Shown piece after piece: positions 1-6,169 of a stretch of 11,241 bases of DNA (position 1 is its first letter; the number at the start of each line of letters is the position of its first letter). Below the pieces are notes generated by a model that made no database searches, was not told where the DNA came from, and saw nothing but the letters and a program-made list of their open reading frames with translations. The position numbers and the translations under genes are program-made. Origin of the DNA: Nannocystaceae bacterium (GTDB lineage Bacteria; Myxococcota_A; Polyangia; Nannocystales; Nannocystaceae); the NCBI GenBank assembly GCA_016763875.1, contig JAESSZ010001038.1:1-11241 (forward strand). Reading direction: 5' to 3'.

Positions 1-1
1 A

Positions 2-1120
2 GCCAAGCTCGATCCAGGCAACATCGACCGACACCTGAAGTTTGCGGAGTTGTACGAGCGGTTGCTCGCCGACGACCCGATCGAGCACGTGGAGGCCGCG
101 GTGCGCGAGCACCAAATCCTCATCGCGAACGAACCGTTCCGGTACGAGAGCTACCACGCGCTGTTCAACATCTACAGCAACGCCAAGCGCGTGGACCGTG
201 CGTACTGCGTCGCTGCGGTGCTCAACTTCCTAAAGAAGGCGACACCGACCGAGGAGTCGTACTTCAACCAGTACCGACGGCCTGACTTCGTGATGGCGCG
301 CCAGCGGTTGTCCGAGGACACGTTGCGTCGTCACGTGTTCCACCCCGACCAGGACCTGTACCTGACGGGGATCTTGGGTCTCATCGGTCCTGCCGTGGCT
401 GCTTGGCGCGCGGTAGACCTGCCCGCCACGATCAACATCAACGAGCGCATCGACGTCCAGGTGGATCCGTCGCTGTTCTCGCGCATGTGCAAGTACATCA
501 AGGACGTCCTCAACGTCGCGACGCCCGACGTGTACCTCCGGCCCAACGATCCGGGCGACCTGACGTTGATGAACATCAAGCGGGACAATGCGATTCATCC
601 GTCGCTTGTCGTGTTCCAGAATCTGCTGCGCGGCAAGACCGAGCAACATCTGGCGTTCGCACTCGCGCGCTACATGATGGAGCTCTACCTCCCGCACTAC
701 TGCTACGTGGCCCTTGACCGGTCGCCGCAGGCGCTCAAGCAGGTTTTCATGGCCTGTCTGCGTGGGGTGGGGATGCCCGTCCAAGGCGATGTGGCGGCGC
801 TGGACCAGATCTCGCGCGAGATCATGGGACGCATGCAGCCCGCCGCGGTGGATCAGCTTCGTAGCCTGATTCAGAAGTTCGTCGACGCTGGAGGTTCAAC
901 GGACGTGAAGCGCTGGGCCGCGGCCTCGGAGCTCACTGCGTACCGCGTTGGACTCCTGATGTGTGGCGACCTTCGCATCGCGGGTCAGATGATCTCGCAA
1001 GAGCAGGGGCTATTGGGCAGCGCAATGTCACCGCGCGACAAGATCAAGGAGCTGGTGCTCTACTCGATCAGCGAGGACTACTTCACCGCGCGTCGAGCGG
1101 TGGGTCTGCAGGTTAGCTGA
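2..1120 (+). CDS. TPR-repeat protein with degenerate M48-peptidase-like C-terminal domain (5' end outside window)
   Basis: The frame is open from base 2, so the gene begins left of the window; 372 residues are visible. A downstream TTG at base 50 is not needed as a start. The first 80 or so residues are helical and TPR-like, with motifs such as LKFAELYERLL, HALFNIY and AYCVAAVLNFL. The region from about base 515 to 690 follows the order of an M48 metallopeptidase core: TPDVYLRP strand, a strand ending near NAIHP, the segment LVVFQNLLRGKTEQHLAFAL, then the helix that normally carries HExxH. Here that helix reads ALARYMMEL, so the zinc ligands are missing and it is probably a non-catalytic pseudo-peptidase. 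The rest is helical and ends at TGA 1118-1120. No signal peptide can be judged because the N-terminus is absent. Large TPR proteins with this kind of tail are, from memory, common in myxobacteria; the partner is unknown. The next gene follows 38 bp downstream on the same strand, suggesting an operon. Confidence 0.85.
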   Translation, partial: AKLDPGNIDRHLKFAELYERLLADDPIEHVEAAVREHQILIANEPFRYESYHALFNIYSNAKRVDRAYCVAAVLNFLKKATPTEESYFNQYRRPDFVMARQRLSEDTLRRHVFHPDQDLYLTGILGLIGPAVAAWRAVDLPATININERIDVQVDPSLFSRMCKYIKDVLNVATPDVYLRPNDPGDLTLMNIKRDNAIHPSLVVFQNLLRGKTEQHLAFALARYMMELYLPHYCYVALDRSPQALKQVFMACLRGVGMPVQGDVAALDQISREIMGRMQPAAVDQLRSLIQKFVDAGGSTDVKRWAAASELTAYRVGLLMCGDLRIAGQMISQEQGLLGSAMSPRDKIKELVLYSISEDYFTARRAVGLQVS

Positions 1121-1158
1121 GCGGTAGCCATCGTTGCGCTCAGGCCCGGGGCGCGACG

Positions 1159-2883
1159 ATGGGCACGGCGTTATGGGGTGCGATGAGTCTGTTCAAGCGC
1201 CGTCCTGAAGTTACGCTGAGGGGTCCAAAGGTTGTCTCGGTTGGCCGGTCGTCTCGCTTCTACGTGACGCTGCATTGCGCCTCGCCGATCGAAGTCGACG
1301 AGGTCACGTTCGAGCTCGAAGTCAGCGCACTGCCGGTCACCGGGTACGCGGGCAACAAGGGGTTGGTACGAGGGACCCCCCTGACGCGCTATTCCGCGGT
1401 ACTTGTGCGCGGTCGTTCACTGCTCGAAGCTGGGGACCACGAGTACGAAGCCGTGGTTGCGTTGGCGGCCGCGATGCCCGGTACCTACGCCGGACGTTCG
1501 CTGATCATCAGTTGGACGGGTCGCGTTCATGTCGACATCCCGTGGTGGCCGGACGCCCGGACGGACTTCTCGCTCAACGTAGCGGGGCAGGGCGCAGCTG
1601 AACTGGCGCCTCCGCGGATATTTGTGTCCGACATGGCTGGCCCGCAGGGGCGCGGTCCCTACTCGGAGTTGTCCCTCGCCTCGACGACGATTGAGCCCGG
1701 GGGCCATATCACCGGGCACGTGGCGCTGGCCAACGTCGCCAGCAATCGCTATCGGGAGCTGCGGTTCGCACTCGTCGCCGTGGAAAAGCAGCGGGGCTAC
1801 TCAACCCTCGACCGTCCCGTACGCTGGGCGAAGTCCCTCGAGGGTCTCGAGGAGAATAAGGCAGTGCCGTTCCGGTTGAGGCTGCCCGCCGCGCTGACGC
1901 CTGGGTTTTCCATCCATCGAACTTCGCTGGAGTGGAAACTCGAGGTCGAGGTCGATGTTGCGTGGGCTCGCAACCCGGTGCAGTGGGTGCCACTCGAAGT
2001 CCGAGCACTGCGTGTGCGCGCTGACTCCGAAGAGATCGAAGCTTCACCCCTGGCGGTGGGGTCCGATCGCCTGGCGAAGGTCTGGCGGGCAGCGGCGCGC
2101 GCCGTCGGATTCAGCTACGAGGGCGATCAACTCGTACGGCTCATCGACGGGGCGGCAGTTGCGGTGCGGCGGCAGCATCGCTCACGGAAAGGGGTCATGC
2201 TTGTGGCCGAGGCCACCCTCCCCGAGGTCAACATCGGACTGCACGCGGACAACGGCCGCTTGCGGTGCCGCGACGCGAGACACTCCGAGCGCATCGCCGC
2301 GGCGACGGACGCCCTCGGCGCGACCCTGAGTTTGCTAGAGGCCTCCGATGCTCGCCTCCGCTGGTCACAGGACGACGCCGGGACGCGACTCGAATCACTC
2401 ACCGTGTTTGCCCAGGCGACGGCGGCGTTTGTCCAAGCGCTCATCGATGTCCGGGCCGACCTTCCCGCTCCCGTGGCCGTGGTCGACCTTGAGAAGGGGT
2501 TTGCGCGTGTCGCTCGAGCGTTGGGCGGAACCCTCCGAAGCGCGGCCATGGATATTCGTGGCGTGCGCGCCGAGGTCCCGTTCTGTGTCGAGATGCGCTG
2601 GGACACTCGCGGTGAGTTACTGGCGACGGCACTGACGGTTCACCCGCTGATCCCCATCGATGCGCGTTTCCACGGCGCGTGGCGTCGGGCCGAGACTCCC
2701 GAGATTCTCCCGCCTGGTCTTTCGGCCGTCATCGCCGAGGCTGACGGAGTATGCATCGACGCCGAGAGCATCGAGGTCTACTTCTCGCCGCGGCCATCCG
2801 ACATCGACGGACTGGTCGACAGCGCGGAGGCGTTAATCGCAGTTGGGCTGTCGCTGTCGCTGCGCGCGAGCGGCTATCGCTGA
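1159..2883 (+). CDS. Arrestin/SpoOM-like beta-sandwich protein with duplicated C-terminal module
   Basis: A 574-residue soluble protein with no signal peptide or membrane segment. Residues 15-141 look like an arrestin-N/SpoOM-like sandwich, with alternating strands ending in the typical VDIPWWPDARTDFSLNV edge. Residues 151-284 form a second sandwich of the same kind, with IEPGGHITGHVAL near its start and LEWKLEVEVDVAW near its end. Residues 304-428 and 447-566 resemble each other: a short helix (VWRAAARAVG / FARVARALGG), strands with V(L/F)xV character, a strand ending near GLHA / RFHG, then a strand plus helix (ARLRWSQ...TVFAQATAAFVQAL / IEVYFSP...LVDSAEALIAVGLSL). The two halves look like an internal duplication; I do not recognise the module. 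Arrestin-like proteins usually act as adaptors, so a scaffold role is inferred. ATG 1159 is used, but ATG 1183 (beginning MSLFKRRPEVTL) has a similarly weak GGGG upstream and fits the family's usual N-terminus better. Probably cotranscribed with the preceding TPR gene. Confidence 0.8.
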   Translation: MGTALWGAMSLFKRRPEVTLRGPKVVSVGRSSRFYVTLHCASPIEVDEVTFELEVSALPVTGYAGNKGLVRGTPLTRYSAVLVRGRSLLEAGDHEYEAVVALAAAMPGTYAGRSLIISWTGRVHVDIPWWPDARTDFSLNVAGQGAAELAPPRIFVSDMAGPQGRGPYSELSLASTTIEPGGHITGHVALANVASNRYRELRFALVAVEKQRGYSTLDRPVRWAKSLEGLEENKAVPFRLRLPAALTPGFSIHRTSLEWKLEVEVDVAWARNPVQWVPLEVRALRVRADSEEIEASPLAVGSDRLAKVWRAAARAVGFSYEGDQLVRLIDGAAVAVRRQHRSRKGVMLVAEATLPEVNIGLHADNGRLRCRDARHSERIAAATDALGATLSLLEASDARLRWSQDDAGTRLESLTVFAQATAAFVQALIDVRADLPAPVAVVDLEKGFARVARALGGTLRSAAMDIRGVRAEVPFCVEMRWDTRGELLATALTVHPLIPIDARFHGAWRRAETPEILPPGLSAVIAEADGVCIDAESIEVYFSPRPSDIDGLVDSAEALIAVGLSLSLRASGYR

Positions 2884-2915
2884 ATTGCCGGCTAGAACGC
2901 GTCGGGATCCCAGTC

Positions 2916-2939
2916 CACGCCCCACCCGGGGAACCCGTG
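2916..2939. terminator. Hairpin between convergent genes
   Basis: The bases CACG-CCCC-ACCC-GGGG-AACC-CGTG fold into a 4-bp stem, a 4-nt one-sided bulge, a second 4-bp all-GC stem and a 4-nt loop. It lies between the stop of the plus-strand arrestin-like gene (2883) and the stop of the minus-strand HyuB-like gene (2940), and could stop transcription from both sides. There is no T tract on either side, so a Rho-independent role is uncertain. Confidence 0.3.
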
Positions 2940-3845
2940 TCAGGCCCCGCCTGCCGTTTTCACTATCACGGTGCTTCCAGCCGGTAGCTCGTGTCGGATC
3001 CAAGGCGTGCCGCGCTGCAGCTCGCCGTTCGGGGGTCGAATCCAGAACTCCGCGGGCTGTGGAGGCCCTGCACGGTCGATACCGTGCGGCGGGTTGGTGA
3101 CGCGATCGATCGCGACCGTGACGGTCGCGGCTTGCGCCACTGTGTACACGCGCTGCATCCCGTCGCCCCCACGACGAGCACCTAGGCCTCCCGTGTCCGG
3201 TCGCGTCGACTCCTCGGTCGACAGCCATGGCGCGGATCCCCGGCAAGGTGGTGAGAGCGGACACGGCCAGTTGTCCGCACCCGCGCGGGTTGGCGTGGCC
3301 CCTTCGCCTCCTTCAAGCACTTCGTAAACCTCATCTTCACCGCTGCGCAGCGACACGATGGCGCCAAGCGAGCACGATCCGGCGCCGACTCTCGACGGCC
3401 AGGCGTTCGCCATCGCCCCCAAGGCTGCGTCATAGACCCGGGCCATACCGAACGCGGCGAACATCGGCTCGCCAGCCTCCCCACCAACCCAGCTCGTGGG
3501 CTGCGTTGTCACAAGGAATCGGGACAGGGTTTCCCGATCGTCTGCTGCGCGGTCCATCACCCGGTTGACCCCGGCGAGCGTGGCGAGTTGGACTTGCTCA
3601 ACGCTTATGCGGATGTTCGGCTGAGCATCCGTCCGCTCGTCCGAGTCGCTGTAGTCAAAATGAAGTCGGTTTCCGTCCGGGGTAAGGCGCGCACGAACAC
3701 AAAGTCGGCGCCCCGTCGGTACGTCGTCGCCAAACGCCGTAGGCCCGCGCAACGTCCCGGGATTCGGGTCACCCGCGGCAGGCGCCAGCACGATGTCGTC
3801 GGAAAACGACGCTCCGAGCGATTCGAGTCTGGGAAGTTTCAGCAT
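2940..3845 (-). CDS. Half-size hydantoinase B/oxoprolinase (HyuB)-like protein
   Basis: A 301-residue protein matching only the second half of HyuB, whose members are usually 500-600 residues and work with HyuA in ATP-dependent opening of hydantoin or 5-oxoproline rings. Visible family features are PTGRRLCVRARLTPDGNRLHFDYSDSD (residues 43-69), a helical stretch to about 150, EVLEGGEGATPTRAGADNWP (175-194), the Gly-rich TGGLGARRGGDGMQRVYTV (218-236), then NPPHGIDRAGPPQPAEFWI and a final LPAGSTVIVKTAGGA. The N-terminal half, including the usual HADVGG-type metal-site region, is absent, and the H-x-TNT-x-x-TP-x-E motif normally between 194 and 218 is not recognisable. Hydantoinase activity is therefore unlikely. 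It starts 3 nt after the cyclase stop with GAGGGG upstream, so it is translated with it. No HyuA is nearby. It may be a repurposed domain or a decaying gene. The stop at 2940 may also be premature (see findings). Confidence 0.75.
   Translation of the reverse strand: MLKLPRLESLGASFSDDIVLAPAAGDPNPGTLRGPTAFGDDVPTGRRLCVRARLTPDGNRLHFDYSDSDERTDAQPNIRISVEQVQLATLAGVNRVMDRAADDRETLSRFLVTTQPTSWVGGEAGEPMFAAFGMARVYDAALGAMANAWPSRVGAGSCSLGAIVSLRSGEDEVYEVLEGGEGATPTRAGADNWPCPLSPPCRGSAPWLSTEESTRPDTGGLGARRGGDGMQRVYTVAQAATVTVAIDRVTNPPHGIDRAGPPQPAEFWIRPPNGELQRGTPWIRHELPAGSTVIVKTAGGA
3101..3129. repeat. Two overlapping perfect palindromes within the HyuB-like gene
   Basis: Bases 3101-3114 read CGCGATCGATCGCG, a perfect 14-bp palindrome. 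Bases 3111-3129 read CGCGACCGTGACGGTCGCG, a perfect 9+1+9 inverted repeat sharing four bases with it. They encode VTVAIDRV on the minus strand. They can be partly explained by GC-rich codon choice, so function is not implied. Confidence 0.45.
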
Positions 3846-3848
3846 CGG

Positions 3849-5474
3849 CTACCCCTCAGTTGGGATCGCCTGGGTCGAACGCGTCGTCGCGCGAGTGTCT
3901 TCTCTTAGGCCCTTGGCGCGGTAGATCTTGAGTGGCTTAGCCTTGCCCTTGACCTTCACCGGTTCGTACTCGTCGAGCAGGACTTTGTCTTCCACGCGAC
4001 CCTTGGTGAACTCGCTGACGATGACTTCACCCGCCTTGGCCACGCTGCACAACCGCGAGGCGACGTTCACTGCGTCTCCGATGACGGTGTACTGCAGGGT
4101 GCGGGACGAACCGATTGCGCCCGCAATCACGTTGCCGGTGTTGATTCCAATGCCGACGTGGATGGGCTCCAGTTCGTTGCTCTCACGGACGCGGTTGAAC
4201 TCTTCCAGAGCCATCTGCATCTCAAGCCCGCATCGCACCGCGCGGCCGGGGGAGTCATCCAGCGTCACTGGGGCGCCAAAGAGCCCAATGATCTCGTCCC
4301 CAACGTACTTGTCCAGCGTGCCGCCGTGCCTGAACAGCACGTCGACCATAACCTCGAAGTACTCGTTGAGCGTCTTGACCATCTCTTCGGGCGCGTGCCG
4401 CTCGCTCATCGACGTGAAGCCACGGATGTCGGCGAACAGCATCGTGACCTCTTTGTTGGTGCCCGCTTGGTCCAGCGCGAGTTTTCCTGTGACGATCTGG
4501 TCAACCAGGTTTGGGGAGAGCAAGCGCTCGAACTGAGCACGCGTACTCGCCTGCTGCTCGATGTTCTTCGCGAGCAGATGGTTCTGGATCGCAATCGCGG
4601 CTTGCGTTGCGATGCCCTGAAACAACTGCAAGTCCTTCTCTGTGAACGCGTTCGTCGTGGGCATGGAGTCCATGTGCATGGCCCCCAACAACTTGTCGCC
4701 GAACAGCAGTGGCACGCACATCGTCGAGCGAATGCCCTGCATGATGATGCTCTTGGCCGCCTTGAAGCGTTCGTCGACCATCGCATCAGACGACAGCACC
4801 GCCTTCTTGTTGTTTCGAACCTCGTCGAGGATCGAACTCGAAAGCCGAATCTCTTCGCCCTCGCGTTTCTGCCGAACGAAGCGCGGGGTCAGCTCGCCGG
4901 ACTCCTCGTCTTCCAGAAGAATCACCGCACGGTCCGCCGGGATCAACACGAACGTCTCGTCGATGATCTTCTGCAGCAGTTCCGACAGGTCGGTGCCGAC
5001 CGAGAGCTTCTGGGAAAGTTCGTGCGCGACGCGAAGTTTCTCGTAGTCGGCTTTGAGCGCATCGATGTCGGTGACTTCGGCGACCGGCAAGAAATGCGTG
5101 GCGGCGTCGACCCGGCTTCGCACCTGGCTTTGCACCTGGCCAGGCATCATCGTGACGTTGCGTAACTCGGGCGCGCTACCCTTTTGCTCGTCGTCTTCGA
5201 AACGAAGGACAGTATTTCCCAACGTCAGCTGGTCGCCAGTGTTGAGCTGCTGCTCGCTGACACGCTCACCGTTGACGTAGCTGCCGTTGAGGCTGCCGAC
5301 ATCTCGCAGCGTGTACTCACCGTTCGCGCTGCGGGTGATCCGGCAATGCTCCTTGGACACGATGCGATCCAACACCTGGACGGTATTGTCCGGATGCCGT
5401 CCTAGCGTGTTGAACGCGGAGAGCGGGTACTCGGAGGGACCCTCTCCAGTGACCAAGATCAGCCGGGCAGTCAT
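3849..5474 (-). CDS. FHA-GAF-class IIIb adenylate/guanylate cyclase
   Basis: A cytoplasmic 541-residue signalling enzyme predicted to make cAMP from ATP. Residues 1-95 are an FHA domain for binding phosphothreonine, with GRHP (25-28), S40, H43 and LNGSYVNG (62-69). A coiled segment near 135-160 leads into a GAF domain (about 160-300). The class III cyclase domain begins near 318. It has metal-binding D349 (FADIRGFT) and D393 (YVGDEIIGLFG), substrate-selecting K389 and T463 (YTVIGDAVN), and transition-state N470 and R474 (VNVASRL). All catalytic residues are present. A Lys/Thr pair instead of Lys/Asp marks class IIIb, a class in which bicarbonate stimulation is known; that this enzyme responds to it is only inference. 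Residues 522-541 form a short polar tail. The ATG at 5472-5474 places a complete FHA domain at the N-terminus. The neighbouring HyuB-like gene overlaps its expression by coupling. The likely signal is a Ser/Thr-kinase product read by the FHA domain, but no kinase lies in this window. Confidence 0.95.
   Translation of the reverse strand: MTARLILVTGEGPSEYPLSAFNTLGRHPDNTVQVLDRIVSKEHCRITRSANGEYTLRDVGSLNGSYVNGERVSEQQLNTGDQLTLGNTVLRFEDDEQKGSAPELRNVTMMPGQVQSQVRSRVDAATHFLPVAEVTDIDALKADYEKLRVAHELSQKLSVGTDLSELLQKIIDETFVLIPADRAVILLEDEESGELTPRFVRQKREGEEIRLSSSILDEVRNNKKAVLSSDAMVDERFKAAKSIIMQGIRSTMCVPLLFGDKLLGAMHMDSMPTTNAFTEKDLQLFQGIATQAAIAIQNHLLAKNIEQQASTRAQFERLLSPNLVDQIVTGKLALDQAGTNKEVTMLFADIRGFTSMSERHAPEEMVKTLNEYFEVMVDVLFRHGGTLDKYVGDEIIGLFGAPVTLDDSPGRAVRCGLEMQMALEEFNRVRESNELEPIHVGIGINTGNVIAGAIGSSRTLQYTVIGDAVNVASRLCSVAKAGEVIVSEFTKGRVEDKVLLDEYEPVKVKGKAKPLKIYRAKGLREDTRATTRSTQAIPTEG
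3852..3857 (-). promoter_or_regulatory. Ribosome binding site of the HyuB-like gene inside the cyclase 3' end
   Basis: On the minus strand the last cyclase codons read GAG GGG TAG, then CCG ATG. GAGGGG lies 6 nt before the ATG at 3843-3845. This good Shine-Dalgarno sequence and the 3-nt gap fix that start and argue for translational coupling. Confidence 0.7.
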
Positions 5475-5489
5475 AGCGGCCGAACCCGA

Positions 5490-5518
5490 ATCCTAGGCCA
5501 CGCCCGGGACTGAAACAA
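5490..5518 (-). promoter_or_regulatory. Candidate promoter for the cyclase gene
   Basis: On the minus strand TTGTTT (5513-5518) and TAGGAT (5490-5495) are separated by 17 bp, the sigma-70 optimum. The -10 match is 4 of 6 and the -35 match 3 of 6. The -10 box ends 15 nt before the ATG, giving a leader of under 10 nt. Weak evidence; cotranscription from the gene upstream is also possible. Confidence 0.3.
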
Positions 5519-5599
5519 CCCTGCGGAGGGCAGGATCGGAGGAAACTGTTGCGTGAGGTGATCTCGCGGTGAGAGCGCGGCCTGATGGTGCACGGGAGC

Positions 5600-5628
5600 G
5601 TTCTCCTGAAGATCAGTCTAGGAGGAAC
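5600..5628 (-). terminator. Imperfect hairpin overlapping the 3' end of the small membrane-protein gene
   Basis: GTTC-TCCT pairs with AGGA-GAAC, with one bulged G, around a loop that can form a further 3-bp AGA/TCT stem. It includes the last codons and stop of the 134-aa gene. It may act as a terminator or attenuator between that gene and the cyclase gene, 138 bp downstream. No T tract follows. Confidence 0.3.
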
Positions 5629-6017
5629 GTGTGCTCAATTTCGTAGACTTCTTCGGTTCGCTTGACGACGTTGAACGGCCAATCGATGAACTTGGAGTAC
5701 ACAACTCCCAGACGGACTTCACGGCCTTCAATCTCGATCCACGACTCCAACTCGGGATCGCTGACGCCCGCCAGGCGTAGCTCAGCGTTCATTTTCAGGC
5801 GCAAGCGGTCTCGAGCGATGGGATCGTCGGTGTACAAGGTGTGGCGGCCAACGAACGTAGAACCGTAGCTCTCAAGCACGCGGTAAGCCTCCTGTTCGAC
5901 CATGAACAGCGGCGCGTATTCCCAGGCCAGCAGCGCCACGAACGCAACAACTGCGGCGAGCGTCACGCTGACGGGGTTGATCCGCCGCGGCTTCTTGTAC
6001 TTGACGGGCGTTGCCAT
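5613..6017 (-). CDS. Small single-pass membrane protein of unknown function
   Basis: A 134-residue protein that I do not recognise. It starts with a basic cytoplasmic tail (KYKKPRR, residues 6-12), followed by one hydrophobic segment near residues 16-38 (VSVTLAAVVAFVALLAWEYA). This predicts an N-in signal anchor with about 95 residues outside the cytoplasm. The outer part is charged and looks alpha/beta, with ARDRLRLKMNAELRLAGV, a strand pair WIEIEGREVRLGVVYSKFIDWPF and an acidic tail ending EIEHTFLLD. No cysteines, lipobox or catalytic motif are seen. The outline (anchor plus small periplasmic domain with a V-x-Y-x...W-P-F strand) recalls short accessory membrane proteins such as the DUF4845 type, but I cannot support that assignment. 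It is divergent from the coiled-coil gene and 138 bp upstream of the cyclase gene on the same strand. Confidence 0.75.
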   Translation of the reverse strand: MATPVKYKKPRRINPVSVTLAAVVAFVALLAWEYAPLFMVEQEAYRVLESYGSTFVGRHTLYTDDPIARDRLRLKMNAELRLAGVSDPELESWIEIEGREVRLGVVYSKFIDWPFNVVKRTEEVYEIEHTFLLD

Positions 6018-6032
6018 ACGCTGGCTCGCCGC

Positions 6033-6063
6033 AGTCTAACAGGGTGTCCGCAGGTGGTGCCAA
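6033..6063 (-). promoter_or_regulatory. Candidate promoter for the small membrane-protein gene
   Basis: On the minus strand TTGGCA (6058-6063, 5 of 6 to the -35 consensus) and TAGACT (6033-6038, 4 of 6 to the -10 consensus) lie 19 bp apart, slightly long. The -10 box ends 15 nt before the ATG, as in the candidate ahead of the cyclase. The rest of the 152-bp divergent gap (6018-6169) shows no clear plus-strand promoter. Confidence 0.3.
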
Positions 6064-6169
6064 GGGGCAGCGGCAGGGCTGATCTTCCCCGATCTCGCCA
6101 CGGACGAATGTTCCCCAGGGTTACGTTGTTGGCTCGTCGGCGAAGGTTACCTCGGCGGCTTCGGGGTGT

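Noticed and set aside
2127..2606. Minus-strand open frame (159 codons) opposite the arrestin-like gene
   Set aside because: Ser/Arg/Ala-rich low-complexity translation, typical of an antisense shadow; the sense frame has clear domain structure.
2916..2942. Selenocysteine insertion at the TGA with a SECIS-like hairpin
   Set aside because: A hairpin does follow the TGA, but it lacks a recognisable bacterial SECIS loop, and the family has glycine, not cysteine or selenocysteine, at this place. Kept only as part of the read-through or nonsense observation.
2833..3264. Second minus-strand frame overlapping the HyuB-like gene, considered as evidence of a frameshift in HyuB
   Set aside because: Its translation does not restore the missing HyuB H-x-TNT-x-x-TP-x-E motif, so a frameshift is not supported; deletion or divergence in the main frame explains the gap better.
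4158..5165. Long plus-strand open frame (335 codons)
   Set aside because: It lies wholly antisense to the FHA-GAF-cyclase, whose domains and catalytic residues are complete. The frame is a by-product of GC-rich codon bias and its translation resembles no family.
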